A DNA stretch of 64,000 nt from AWTP1-13 sp963827545. GTDB taxonomy: Bacteria > Pseudomonadota > Alphaproteobacteria > Rhizobiales > Hyphomicrobiaceae. Under the pieces are notes generated by a model. That model was not told where the DNA came from and did not search any database. It saw nothing but the letters and a program-made list of their open reading frames with translations. The position numbers and the translations under genes were made by a program. Positions 8,847-17,697 of this stretch are shown piece after piece (positions within the stretch are counted from its first letter, which is position 1; every line of letters starts with the position of its first letter). The stretch lies in the NCBI GenBank assembly GCA_963827545.1, contig CAWHBI010000009.1, forward strand, positions 1 through 64,000. The letters run 5' to 3'.

Positions 8847-9251
8847 CTATCCGATCGTCACGCCAGCGCCCAGCGTCACCTGGCGCCCGTCCTCGAGCAG
8901 CGCCACGGCCCCACCCGAGACGATCCGCAGGGCAGCAACAGTGCCGGAGACAGTCCCATCCGCGGAGACAATGGTGCGACCGACGACACCATCTACTTGG
9001 GACAGCGCCATCGATGTCATCAGCGTATCGAGCTTCTGGTTCATCTTGATGCCCTGCTCGACGTTCGAGAAGCTCGCCAGCTGGGCGATGAACTGCGCAG
9101 AGTCCATGGGCTTGGTAGGATCCTGGTTCTTCATTTGCGCGATCAGCAGCTTCAGGAAGGCGTTGTAGTCGACGGACGCAGCGTCGGCATCAGACGACGA
9201 CGTCGTGGTCTGGGCGGTGAGGGCGTTCGAATTGACCGTTGATATTTCCAT
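8847..9251 (-). CDS. flgD: Flagellar hook capping protein FlgD
   Basis: FlgD caps the growing hook and is later discarded. The conserved N-terminal domain is present (DYNAFLKLLIAQMKNQDPT, then MDSAQFIAQLASFSNVEQG, residues 28-68). At 134 residues it lacks the large C-terminal Ig/tudor-type region of enteric FlgD, as usual for rhizobial FlgD. It sits directly downstream of flaF. In related species flbT normally lies between these two genes; it is absent here. Confidence 0.93.
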   Translation of the reverse strand: MEISTVNSNALTAQTTTSSSDADAASVDYNAFLKLLIAQMKNQDPTKPMDSAQFIAQLASFSNVEQGIKMNQKLDTLMTSMALSQVDGVVGRTIVSADGTVSGTVAALRIVSGGAVALLEDGRQVTLGAGVTIG

Positions 9252-9305
9252 GACCCCGCTCGAGCTCCATCGTTGTCAGCACGCGATTCGGCAACACGCT
9301 GCTTG

Positions 9306-9653
9306 TTATGCAAGACCGTCGCGAATGTTCACGGATACCTCGATCAGTCCCTTGAAGTTCGATGACTTCTCGAGCCTGATCTGCTCGGCCTCGCGCATGA
9401 TCCACAGCCCGATCGAGACGAGATCGGCGCGCAGCTGCTTCGGCAGATCGTTTTCGGGCTTGCCGAGATCCTCGATGAAGACGCTCCATAGCTTCCGCAC
9501 GAACAGGAGTGCCTCCACCGCTTCACGAGACTGCGCCCCGGCCTGGTCTGCCGCCTGCAGCAGCTCGATGGAGCGTTCAATAGCTTGGCGCTCGCGCGCG
9601 CGCGCGGTTTGCGGGGTTTCTTCGAGCACCTCGGCATAGGGAAATTGATACAT
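9306..9653 (-). CDS. flaF: Flagellin synthesis regulator FlaF
   Basis: FlaF is a small alphaproteobacterial protein that promotes flagellin synthesis and secretion, usually working with FlbT. The 115-residue product starts MYQFPYAEV; the ATG at 9653 has a GGAGA ribosome site 7 bases upstream, which decides against a longer reading. Helical features include EALLFVRKLWSVFIEDL and LRADLVSIGLWIM, typical of the family. It lies between flgL and flgD. Confidence 0.9.
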   Translation of the reverse strand: MYQFPYAEVLEETPQTARARERQAIERSIELLQAADQAGAQSREAVEALLFVRKLWSVFIEDLGKPENDLPKQLRADLVSIGLWIMREAEQIRLEKSSNFKGLIEVSVNIRDGLA

Positions 9654-9735
9654 CTGCTGTCTCTCCGTCGTTGGTAGCGGCCGCTGTCCGTTGCTTCGCC
9701 CAGCGCATGCGAGGCGAGCACGCAAAACCGCATCA

Positions 9736-10794
9736 TCATGCCACCGGCAGGTAGTTGAGCAAGCTCAGTTTCTGGATGCGCGCGGTCAGGGTATAGGCGG
9801 CTTCGATCTGGTTCATCAGTGCGGCCACCCTTGTCGACGCCTCGTAGGGATCCACCGCTTCCAGGAGGTTGATGTGGTTCGCCATGATGTCGATCTGGAT
9901 CGACATGCGGTCGTTGGCGCTGGCAATGCGCTCCTGCGAGGTGCCGAGGCGCGCCTGCTCTTGTGCCAGGTCCTGGATCGCTTCGCCCGCAACACGGGTG
10001 GCCGTGTCGATAACCACTTCGTAGGTCGCCTGGTTGAGGTTCTCGACGCCCAGGTCGGCCACCATCGCATAGGCCTGGGCGAGCTTGCGGTACGCGATAT
10101 TGTTGGCGTTGGTCGAGGTCTCTACCAGCTCCGACGTGGAGATGCGGCTCTTCACATTCTGATCTGATGCGGCCGACCAGTCGGTGGTCCACGCTGGATC
10201 GTCGAACAAGCCAGAGAAACTACCGTCGAGGAATGTCTGCATATCGGCGGCGGTGATGTTGCCGTTGGCAGGATCGCCGGCGGTGGTGCCGAAGCTGGCG
10301 AAGAACGCATCGGCAACGGCTTGGCGGTTGGCAGGGGTCGGCGTCTCGTAGTAGTAGGTTACCGGTTTGACGTCGGCGTTGATGCCCGCAAACAGATGGG
10401 CCCCGTCGAGCGCGGTATTCATTGTGTTGGTGAACGACGTGAGGGCGGCCTCGGCCTGCCCCTGCACCACGGATGCGCCGGTGTCCCGGTTGCGCGCGGC
10501 GATGAGCTGGCTCACGAAAAGCTGCGCATCGTCCGACAGCGATTTCAAGGCGGCCTGCGTGGCTGAGAGACGAGTCGACACGACCGAGTTGGTATCGATG
10601 ATCGTTTTCAGTCGTACATGATCCTGGCGTAGCGTGATGGTTTGTCCCGTCTTGTAGCCGAGCGCTGCTCCCACGTCGGCGAGGCGGCCGGTGGTGACCT
10701 CCTTTTGCGCGTCGGCCAGCTTTGTCTGCGTCTTGATGAGCGACACCCGGGTGGCCGCGGAGAGTGCGCTTGTCGAGATGAAGGTGGATTTCAT
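9736..10794 (-). CDS. flgL: Flagellar hook-associated protein FlgL
   Basis: FlgL (HAP3) forms the junction between hook and filament with FlgK. The N-terminus (FISTSALSAATRVSLIKTQ) and C-terminus (DPYEASTRVAALMNQIEAAY) form the flagellin-like D0/D1 coiled-coil halves, and the middle (about residues 130-220) is a variable domain. The length, 352 residues, is normal. It lies 4 bases after flgK on the same strand. Confidence 0.92.
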   Translation of the reverse strand: MKSTFISTSALSAATRVSLIKTQTKLADAQKEVTTGRLADVGAALGYKTGQTITLRQDHVRLKTIIDTNSVVSTRLSATQAALKSLSDDAQLFVSQLIAARNRDTGASVVQGQAEAALTSFTNTMNTALDGAHLFAGINADVKPVTYYYETPTPANRQAVADAFFASFGTTAGDPANGNITAADMQTFLDGSFSGLFDDPAWTTDWSAASDQNVKSRISTSELVETSTNANNIAYRKLAQAYAMVADLGVENLNQATYEVVIDTATRVAGEAIQDLAQEQARLGTSQERIASANDRMSIQIDIMANHINLLEAVDPYEASTRVAALMNQIEAAYTLTARIQKLSLLNYLPVA

Positions 10795-10798
10795 GACG

Positions 10799-12271
10799 CT
10801 ATCCCGTAGCCGCCAGCAGCGACTTCATCATGCTGTCGATGGTTGAGATCAGGCGCGTGGAGGCCTGATAGGACCGCTCCAGCTCGAGCAGCGCCGTCAT
10901 CTCTTCGTCGATACTGACGCCGGTTTCCTTGGCCAGGGCGTCGGAGGACCGCTGCAGCAGCGTGTTCGCGTAGTCGGCATCGTCGTTGGCAGTCTTGCGG
11001 GCCTCCTGCAGCCAAGCCGTCGAGGACGAGGCGAAGCCGGCGAGGGTCCCAGAAAGCACGAGTTGCACCGCAGGATCGAACGACCTCGGCGCAGCCAGAT
11101 TGGCGACGTACTGATTGAGGCGATCAGAGAACGCGGAACCGCCGCTCTGATTGTAGACATAGGCCGGGTCACCGGCCATTCCCCCGTCGCGCAGCAGCGC
11201 AAGGTCGCCGCCCTGGGCCGGATCGACGGCCGGATTGATGCTGATTGTGCCGGCAAGGCCGACGATGAGTGTGCCGGTCGCTGGCATCGCTGGCGCGCCG
11301 GGATAGGTGAAGAGACCGGGGGCGTCAGGGAGGGATGGCGTGGCACTCTGGTCGCTTTCGGCGAACGCCTCGATGAGACCTCGCGCGATCTCGTCCAACT
11401 GGCTCTGATAGGCGACTGCGACATCGTCGCGAATAGAGGTCAGGCCGGTCAGGCGGCCCGACCCCACCAGCATGGTGCCGGAGTTGCCGGTAATCGGCAC
11501 GCCATCGACGTAGACAGCATTGCCGGTGCCGGCTGGCGAATAGATCAGCGTGCGGTCGAAGCTGACGGTACGCGCTTTCACTTCGAACAGCGTCACGCCG
11601 CTGTCGGTGAATATCGCCATGTCGTTGTTGCTGCGCGTAACCGTCCTGATGCCGATATCTTCCGAGATGGTGGCTAGAAGAGCGTCGCGCTGGTCGAGAT
11701 AGTCTGTGACATCGGCGCCGATGCGCGTGCCCTTGACGATCTCGTCGTTGAGCGTCTCGAAGCGGGCGAGCAGGGTATTGAGGCGAGTGACCGCGTCCGC
11801 AATACCAGCGTCGGCCTGCGCGCGCACATCCTGCACGGCTGCTGTCGCATCGTTGAGGCCAATGGCCAGGTTCTGCGCCGCCGCCACCGCGGACTGTGCG
11901 CGTATGGTATCCTGAGGCGCCGCAGCATATTGCTGGATGGCATCGTTGAGTTTTTGCACCATGGCCGCCGGCGACTGATCCAGCTCCGGATCATCGACGG
12001 TCTGATTGAGCTCGTTGAGGGCTTCGACGACAGCTTTCTGCGCTGCCGCCGAGGACGTCGCTCCCAGCATCTTCTCCAACAATGCAGCGTTGGCCGCCCG
12101 GGTAATGGAGGCGAGCCGCGTGCCGCCGCCGGACCAGGTGACGATGTTCGCCGTCTTGCGTGAAGCACGCGGGTCGTTCGCATTCGCAACATTGCGGGAG
12201 ACGACGGCCGTCTGCTCTGCCGTTGTGGACAGGCCGGACAGTGCGACGTCCAGACCTATTGAGAGCGACAT
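10799..12271 (-). CDS. flgK: Flagellar hook-associated protein FlgK
   Basis: FlgK (HAP1) joins hook and filament. The N-terminal rod/hook signature (SGLSTTAEQTAVVSRNVANAN) and the C-terminal helix (EMTALLELERSYQASTRLIS) are both intact, and the 490-residue length is typical for rhizobial FlgK. It is flanked by flgE upstream (34-base gap) and flgL downstream (4-base gap), the standard order. FlgN, its likely chaperone, is encoded 6 kb downstream in the same run. Confidence 0.94.
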   Translation of the reverse strand: MSLSIGLDVALSGLSTTAEQTAVVSRNVANANDPRASRKTANIVTWSGGGTRLASITRAANAALLEKMLGATSSAAAQKAVVEALNELNQTVDDPELDQSPAAMVQKLNDAIQQYAAAPQDTIRAQSAVAAAQNLAIGLNDATAAVQDVRAQADAGIADAVTRLNTLLARFETLNDEIVKGTRIGADVTDYLDQRDALLATISEDIGIRTVTRSNNDMAIFTDSGVTLFEVKARTVSFDRTLIYSPAGTGNAVYVDGVPITGNSGTMLVGSGRLTGLTSIRDDVAVAYQSQLDEIARGLIEAFAESDQSATPSLPDAPGLFTYPGAPAMPATGTLIVGLAGTISINPAVDPAQGGDLALLRDGGMAGDPAYVYNQSGGSAFSDRLNQYVANLAAPRSFDPAVQLVLSGTLAGFASSSTAWLQEARKTANDDADYANTLLQRSSDALAKETGVSIDEEMTALLELERSYQASTRLISTIDSMMKSLLAATG

Positions 12272-12305
12272 TCGCCGGCCTTTCTAGTGATCCCTGGCCT
12301 CACCC

Positions 12306-13565
12306 TCAGCGTTTGAGGTTGACCACCACGTCCATCAGCTCGGAGCCCGTCTGAAACACCTTCGAATTGGCGGTATAGTTGCGCTCCGACTCGATCATGG
12401 CGGTAAGCTCGGACGCCAGGTCGACGGTAGACTGCTCGAGCGCGCTCGACACCAAGCTGCCGAAGCCGCCCTCGCCCGCGAAACCCACCTGGATGTCACC
12501 GGAATCGACGCTGGGTGCGAAAACGTTGCCCGCCAGAGGCTGCAGGTTGTCGGGACTGGCGACGTTGGCGAGCGGAATGCGATAGGTCCCAATACGCGCC
12601 CCGTTCTGGAACACGGCATACAGCGTTCCATCATCGCCGATCTCGACGCGCTCCACCTCGCTCGGCGCGTTGCCGTTCACCGACGCATCGAGCACCGTGT
12701 AGTCGGCCGCGAGCTGGCTCGATTGCGACATATCCACCGTCACGGTCGCGCCGTTCGGGATCGGAATGTCGATCGAGGTCGGACTAGCGGCGTCGAACTG
12801 CCCGGTGGTGGGGTCGAACAGGAACGTCTCTGTGACAAGAGCCGCGTTGGCATATGGAAAGGCGCCGCTGGTTGCGTCCGCGTCTGCCTGGTCGTAGACG
12901 GCAATTTGCCAGGTGTCCGCTGCAGTTTTTGTCGCGTACACGTCGACCGTCACCTGATTGCCCAGGTTGTCGTAGGTGACGAGCGAGGTCTTTGCCGTGT
13001 AGGTCGATGTTGCGGTGTTGTCAGCCGGGGTGTCGCCTGTCACGTCGGTCGCATTGGAGGGGAAGTTGACATAGAGGTTGCCCTCCGTCGACGGATCCGC
13101 CTGAAGGGCAAGCGCGCCGATATTGACCACCTCCAGCCCGGCGGTGCCGTTCGCCACTGGCGTTGCGGCCCCGGGTGCCAAGCTGTAGCCCATCAGCGTG
13201 AAGCCGGCGGCGTTGACGAGGTCACCGTTGCCGTCCTTCACGAACGAGCCGGCCCGAGTGAGGTATGTCTGATCATTGTCGTTGTTAACGAGGAAGAATC
13301 CGCTGCCCTTGACGGAAAGGTCGGTGGTCGAGGTCGTGAACTTGAACGTGCCTTGTTCGCTGACGCCGTAGCGCACGCGCGTCTCGACGCTACCCAACTC
13401 GTAGGCCGAGCCTCCCGACTCGAGGACAAGAGTGGAGAATTCCGTCGATGCCCGCTTGTAGCCTGTCGTACTGGAGTTGGCGATGTTGTCTGCAACCGTG
13501 CTCAACCGATTGGCCTGTGCGGCCATGCCGGACGCACTGGTCCGCATCATTCCATAGAGGCCCAT
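12306..13565 (-). CDS. flgE: Flagellar hook protein FlgE
   Basis: FlgE polymerises into the flagellar hook. The 419-residue product starts MGLYGMMRTSASGMAAQANR with the hook/rod signature (LSTVADNIANSSTTGYKRA, residues 21-39) and ends with the matching helix (ELTAMIESERNYTANSKVFQ). The D1 beta domains between are intact. It is the first structural gene after ftcR and is separated from it by 20 bases, so the regulator and hook gene may be co-transcribed. Confidence 0.95.
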   Translation of the reverse strand: MGLYGMMRTSASGMAAQANRLSTVADNIANSSTTGYKRASTEFSTLVLESGGSAYELGSVETRVRYGVSEQGTFKFTTSTTDLSVKGSGFFLVNNDNDQTYLTRAGSFVKDGNGDLVNAAGFTLMGYSLAPGAATPVANGTAGLEVVNIGALALQADPSTEGNLYVNFPSNATDVTGDTPADNTATSTYTAKTSLVTYDNLGNQVTVDVYATKTAADTWQIAVYDQADADATSGAFPYANAALVTETFLFDPTTGQFDAASPTSIDIPIPNGATVTVDMSQSSQLAADYTVLDASVNGNAPSEVERVEIGDDGTLYAVFQNGARIGTYRIPLANVASPDNLQPLAGNVFAPSVDSGDIQVGFAGEGGFGSLVSSALEQSTVDLASELTAMIESERNYTANSKVFQTGSELMDVVVNLKR

Positions 13566-13585
13566 TGGGCAGTCCCCGCGCGAGC

Positions 13586-14338
13586 TTAGTCCCCGACGCA
13601 GAGTAAATCAGGCTCGGCTTGCGTGAGGCTGGATTTTGCCGCCTCGGCTTTGACTTGCGCGCCCGTCTCGGCAACGATCAGCCGGTACCCGAGGTAGCGC
13701 TGCGAGTCGATCGGATCATATCCCAGACGATGGCGCAGTCGCTTGCGCAGCTTGCTGATGTGGCTCTCGATGACGTTCTCGTCGATGTCTTCGCTGAACA
13801 GCCCATAGACCGAATTGAAGATCTGGGTCTTCGTCACCCGGCAGCCCATGTTGTTCACGAGGTATTCGAGGATACGCCGCTCGCGCCGGGGCAGTGGCAG
13901 CACCTCGCTCCGCGCCTCCGGATCGCGCCCATCGGAGAACACCCTGAGTTCGCCAACCACCGTGCCTTCCGTCTTGCCCCGCGTCCGCGTCCGGATCGCC
14001 TTGATGCGAGCCAGGATCTCACGCACGTGAACCGGCTTGCGCACCACGTCGTCGACCCCGGCCGCGAACAGGTCCAGCGTCTCTTCCAGAGATTTGTTGT
14101 CGTTCACTGCGATAATGGCGGCTCGCGATCGGCCCTTGATCAGTCTTGGAAATACATGGCGCTGGCGGCAATCGCCAAGAAGAAATGCCTCCACCGCAAG
14201 CATATCAGGATCTGATACTGTCTTAACCCAGTTGTCGAAATCGGACGGACTAAGCCCGGTTGCCGATACGCCTTCGCGATCGAACCAGGCCGAATAACCC
14301 TCTGAGACGCTGGCGCGATCATCCACAATAACGATCAT
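13586..14338 (-). CDS. ftcR: Flagellar transcriptional regulator FtcR (Rem-type)
   Basis: FtcR is an OmpR/PhoB-type response regulator that activates flagellar genes in Brucella; Rem is the Sinorhizobium counterpart. The protein has a receiver domain (residues 1-110, DD near the start, KPVHVREILARI at its end) and a winged helix (VLPLPRRERRILEYLV, then NVIESHISKLRKRLR). The ATG at 14338 with GGGGGA upstream is chosen over an in-frame ATG at 14359. The usual phospho-accepting aspartate on the third strand is not obvious (AVEAFLLG at that place), so it may work without phosphorylation. It lies just upstream of flgE. Confidence 0.92.
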   Translation of the reverse strand: MIVIVDDRASVSEGYSAWFDREGVSATGLSPSDFDNWVKTVSDPDMLAVEAFLLGDCRQRHVFPRLIKGRSRAAIIAVNDNKSLEETLDLFAAGVDDVVRKPVHVREILARIKAIRTRTRGKTEGTVVGELRVFSDGRDPEARSEVLPLPRRERRILEYLVNNMGCRVTKTQIFNSVYGLFSEDIDENVIESHISKLRKRLRHRLGYDPIDSQRYLGYRLIVAETGAQVKAEAAKSSLTQAEPDLLCVGD

Positions 14339-14784
14339 TGGATATCCCCCGAATCGCATTGATCGTTGCTTATGTTTGCCCTACGTGTGCGCCTGTGCTT
14401 CGTCAACTGAAGCTTGGTCGCTAGCAATGCTTAGAGACCTCGCTGCGGGTACTAAAATGTATTTTCCGCGGACGCACCGTGAACTTCGAAAGAACTCACT
14501 TGCTGTGGGCTCGAAATTCTGCTGTCGACTAGGCAGTTTAGATTCTTCGCGCGGCGCGGGCCCGCCAGCCAGACGCGCCGCGAGGTCAGGGCAAGTATTC
14601 GCGGCCCTGTTTCAGCTTTTCCAACAGTAAATCTCATCTGCACAATCGTGGCTGCGGTTCCGACGAACGTCATTTGCTTTCGCTCAATGAGCATCGCGCA
14701 CCAGCAGGCGCGCGTTTGTATAGACAATAACGCCCGAACCGCCCTACCGTTGGTGCGGATTGCGGTTCACAAGGGAGTGTCATC
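14339..14784. other. Divergent intergenic region, ftcR / ABC importer
   Basis: These 446 bases hold no convincing gene; the short readable frames have no ribosome site or recognisable protein. The region is less GC-rich than its neighbours in places and must contain the ftcR promoter on the minus strand and the importer promoter on the plus strand. No specific promoter or operator could be assigned. A strong hairpin at 14549-14582 is listed separately. The plus-strand gene has a GGGAG site just before its ATG. Confidence 0.6.
14549..14582. other. Strong GC hairpin in the ftcR upstream region
   Basis: CGCGGCGCG (14549-14557) and CGCGCCGCG (14574-14582) are perfect 9-bp inverted arms around a 16-base loop. 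No T-run follows on either strand, so a rho-independent terminator is not supported. It lies about 210 bases upstream of the ftcR start and about 200 upstream of the importer gene. Confidence 0.55.
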
Positions 14785-15732
14785 ATGCGTTCTCTGCTGA
14801 AGGCGGTCGCCGTCGCCGCGCTTTTGGGCCTGCCGGCTTCGGGGTTTGCGCAAGACACCAAGGTCGGCATCGGCATTTCGGGATGGACGGGGTTCGCGCC
14901 GCTGACGCTCGCCAAGGAGGCCGGCACCTTCAAGAAAAATGGCCTGGATGTCGCCATCAGGAAAATCCCGCAGAAGGACCGGCATCTGGCCATTGCGTCC
15001 GGCGACATCCAGTGCGCGGCAACTACAGTCGAGACCTGGATCGTCTGGAACGCGAACGGCGTGGCGACCAGGCAGATCTTCCAGCTCGACAAGTCCTACG
15101 GCGCCGACGGCATGGTCGTGCGCAACGACATCGCCGCGATCAAGGACCTGAAAGGCAAGACGGTGCTCGCGTCCGCACCTGGCACGGCACCCTATTTCAC
15201 GCTTGCCTGGTTCCTGAAGAAGAACGGCCTGTCGGTGAAAGACGTGACCGTCGTCAATCTGGAGCCCGCGGCCGCCGCGCAGGCCTTCGTATCCGGACAG
15301 GGCGATGTGGCAATGACCTACGAGCCCTATCTCTCCACGGTCCGGGCTGCACCCGACAAGGGCAAGATCATCGCCACCACGCTCGACTATCCCATGATCA
15401 TGGATACCTTCGGCTGCACGCCGAAGTTCATCGCCGACAACCCGAAGGCGGCGAAGGCTCTGACCGAGAGCTACTTCGAGGCGCTCGAGATGATCACCAA
15501 GGAGCAGGCCAAGGCCTACGAGATCATGGGTGCAGACGTGAAGCAGACCGGCGAGCAGTTCGGCAATTCGGCCAAGTACCTGCGCTGGCAGGACAGGGCG
15601 GCCAATCAGAAATTCTTTGCCGGCGAGTTGCAGGCATTTTCCAAGGAAGCCGCCGACCTTCTCTTGGAGATCGGTATCATCAAGCAGACGCCCAACATCG
15701 CCGACATCATCGACACCAGCTTCATCAGGTAG
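14785..15732 (+). CDS. ABC transporter substrate-binding protein, NitT/TauT family
   Basis: This is a 315-residue periplasmic binding protein with a Sec signal peptide (cleavage after GFAQ, about residue 23). The sequence GWTGFAPLTLAKEAGTFKKNGLDV and the middle segment VGDVAMTYEPYLS-like region (QGDVAMTYEPY) are typical of the nitrate/taurine/sulfonate family. A permease and an ATPase of the same family follow, so it is part of a complete importer. The substrate cannot be read from the sequence; small organic acids, sulfonates or pyrimidine precursors are all possible. Confidence 0.88.
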   Translation: MRSLLKAVAVAALLGLPASGFAQDTKVGIGISGWTGFAPLTLAKEAGTFKKNGLDVAIRKIPQKDRHLAIASGDIQCAATTVETWIVWNANGVATRQIFQLDKSYGADGMVVRNDIAAIKDLKGKTVLASAPGTAPYFTLAWFLKKNGLSVKDVTVVNLEPAAAAQAFVSGQGDVAMTYEPYLSTVRAAPDKGKIIATTLDYPMIMDTFGCTPKFIADNPKAAKALTESYFEALEMITKEQAKAYEIMGADVKQTGEQFGNSAKYLRWQDRAANQKFFAGELQAFSKEAADLLLEIGIIKQTPNIADIIDTSFIR

Positions 15733-15737
15733 GCCAT

Positions 15738-15785
15738 CTCCCTCTCCCCACTCTTCAGTCGGGAGAGGGTCGGGGCGAGGGGCAG
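15738..15785. repeat. REP-like palindrome, copy 1
   Basis: CCCTCTCCC (15740-15748) pairs with GGGAGAGGG (15761-15769), followed by GTCGGGGCGAGGGG. It lies between the binding-protein and permease genes. A related copy with the same TTCAGTCGGGAGAG core is at 18185-18253. This is the common rhizobial REP style. It may end or weaken transcription after the binding-protein gene, which is often needed in larger amount. Confidence 0.72.
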
Positions 15786-15818
15786 CAACACGCGCTAGCC
15801 TCCAACATTTGACACCAC

Positions 15819-16595
15819 ATGCTCCGACCCCTCGAGCCTGTCAGCACTGCCGCACGCATCTGGCTCGGCATTCTGTTCTTTGTGCTGTTTGTCGCGGCCT
15901 GGAGCTGGGCCACGCTCGGCGGCTATGTCTCGAAAACCTTCCTCGCCGATCCGCTGACAATGCTGGAGGAGGGCCGGCAGCTGCTCCTCGTGCACGGTTT
16001 CCTGTTCGACATCGCTATGACGATCTGGCGAGTGGTCGGCGGATTTGTACTGGCGGCCATCGTCGCCGTGCCACTCGGCGTCGTCATGGGCACCTACAAG
16101 CCCATAGAGGCATTCTTCGAGCCCTTCGTATCGTTCGCGCGCTACCTGCCGGCCTCAGCGTTCATTCCGCTGCTGATACTGTGGGCCGGCATCGGTGAAA
16201 AGCAGAAGCTGCTGGTGATCTTCATCGGCGCGGTCTTCCAGCTTGTCCTGATGGTGGCCGTGGCGGTCGGCAACACGCGTCGCGACCTGGTCGAGGCGGC
16301 CTATACGCTCGGCGCGAAAGACTGGGGCATCGTTCGCCGCGTTCTGATCCCGATGAGCGCGCCCGAGATCGCCGAGATTCTGCGCCTCGTGCTGGGCTGG
16401 GCGTGGACCTACGTGATCGTGGCGGAGCTGATCGGCTCCTCCTCCGGCATCGGCCACATGATCACCGACAGCCAAGCGCTGCTCAACACCGGACAGATCA
16501 TTTTCGGCATCATCGTGATCGGCCTCATCGGCCTGATTTCAGATTTCCTGTTCAAGGCTGCGAACCGCTGGCTGTTTCCCTGGAGCCTGGCGTGA
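15819..16595 (+). CDS. ABC transporter permease, NitT/TauT (SsuC/TauC) family
   Basis: This is a 258-residue inner-membrane permease with about six hydrophobic helices. The family EAA loop is visible (EAAYTLGAKDWGIVRRVLIPMSAPEI, about residues 160-185), where the ATPase docks. It lies 86 bases after the binding protein gene, separated by a REP-like palindrome, and overlaps the ATPase gene by 4 bases. It forms the transmembrane pore of the importer. Confidence 0.92.
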   Translation: MLRPLEPVSTAARIWLGILFFVLFVAAWSWATLGGYVSKTFLADPLTMLEEGRQLLLVHGFLFDIAMTIWRVVGGFVLAAIVAVPLGVVMGTYKPIEAFFEPFVSFARYLPASAFIPLLILWAGIGEKQKLLVIFIGAVFQLVLMVAVAVGNTRRDLVEAAYTLGAKDWGIVRRVLIPMSAPEIAEILRLVLGWAWTYVIVAELIGSSSGIGHMITDSQALLNTGQIIFGIIVIGLIGLISDFLFKAANRWLFPWSLA

Positions 16596-17380
16596 GCAAG
16601 CTCCGCATCGAGGACGTCAGCCGCACCTTTGCGCCGGCCCGTGCCGGAGCCGAGCCCACCCGTGCGTTGCAGCCGATCACGCTGGCAGTAGCCGACAACG
16701 ACTTCATTGCTATCCTGGGACCATCGGGCTGCGGGAAGTCGACCCTGCTCAGGATCGTGGCTGGCCTGGACCGCGCATCGAGTGGGCGTGTGCTGCTGGA
16801 CGACGCAGCGGTGGCAGGCCCCGGCCCCGACCGTGGCATGGTGTTCCAGTCCTACACGCTGTTTCCGTGGCTCTCGGTGGCCGACAACATCGCCTTTGGT
16901 TTGCGCGAGAGGGGCATGCCGGAGGGGCAGCGCCGCCAGTCAGCACAAGACTGGTGCGCGCGCGTCGGCTTGACCGGCTTCGAGCAGCACTATCCCAAGC
17001 AGCTATCCGGCGGCATGCAGCAGCGCACGGCGATTGCCCGCGTGCTTGCCAACGATCCCAAGATCATGCTGCTGGACGAGCCGTTCGGCGCGCTGGACAA
17101 CCAGACGCGGGCCCTGATGCAGGAGATGCTGCTCGGAATCTGGGAGCGTGAGCGCAAGACCGTGCTGTTCGTGACGCACGACATCGAAGAATCCATCTTC
17201 CTCGCCTCGCGCGTGGTCGTGATGTCCGCGCGGCCGGGGCGCATCAAGGCCGACGTCCGCATCGACCTTCCCTATCCGCGCCACTACACGCTGAAGACCA
17301 GCCCGGATTTCTCCGCACTCAAGGCGCGGCTCACCGAGGAGATCAGGGCCGAGGCAGTGCTCGCCTCAGCAGCGCCCTGA
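16592..17380 (+). CDS. ABC transporter ATP-binding protein, NitT/TauT family
   Basis: This is a 262-residue cytoplasmic ATPase. Walker A is GPSGCGKST (about residues 44-52), the signature is LSGGMQQR, Walker B is IMLLDEPFGALD and the switch histidine is in VTHDIEE. The GTG start at 16592 overlaps the permease stop (GTGA). The FGALDNQTR segment is typical of TauB/SsuB-type ATPases. It completes the three-component importer begun at 14785. Confidence 0.93.
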   Translation: MSKLRIEDVSRTFAPARAGAEPTRALQPITLAVADNDFIAILGPSGCGKSTLLRIVAGLDRASSGRVLLDDAAVAGPGPDRGMVFQSYTLFPWLSVADNIAFGLRERGMPEGQRRQSAQDWCARVGLTGFEQHYPKQLSGGMQQRTAIARVLANDPKIMLLDEPFGALDNQTRALMQEMLLGIWERERKTVLFVTHDIEESIFLASRVVVMSARPGRIKADVRIDLPYPRHYTLKTSPDFSALKARLTEEIRAEAVLASAAP

Positions 17381-17697
17381 GGCACCCGCACCCCCGACAT
17401 TCCAGCGCCGCTTTCGACCATGGGAATTTCCTTTCCGGTTCAACGCGGTGCCTGGCCGGAGGCACACCCGTTTCGGCTACGGAATGCTCCGTGAATGGTC
17501 CCCGCGATGGAACGCAGCTGGGCAGTGGCGGCTTGCCTTGCGCCAGCGTGCGTCGAGCAGGCCCAACATCGCGTGGCCTCCACCGATTCGAGCAACTCGA
17601 TTTGCTATTGCGAATGATTTTCACTTGCACTACTAGTAGACGGGCGGGAATTTGACCTTGGGCACAGCACGCGTTGCTTTCTTCGGGAGTTTTTGGG
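17381..17697. other. Intergenic region upstream of the copper group
   Basis: These 317 bases hold no recognisable gene. The region separates the ABC importer from the cupredoxin gene and carries the promoter of the latter. It becomes AT-richer from about 17595 onward, where a Fur-like palindrome lies (17609-17629, separate entry). The cupredoxin ATG at 17698 is preceded by CGGGAG. Confidence 0.6.
17609..17629. promoter_or_regulatory. Candidate Fur-family metalloregulator box
   Basis: The half-sites TGCGAATGA (17609-17617) and TCACTTGCA (17621-17629) flank TTT and match as inverted repeats at 7 of 9 positions. Centred on AATGATTTTCA, the site resembles the 19-bp Fur consensus at roughly two thirds of positions. 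It lies 69 bases before the cupredoxin start. Fur, Zur and Mur boxes cannot be told apart by eye. Confidence 0.45.
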
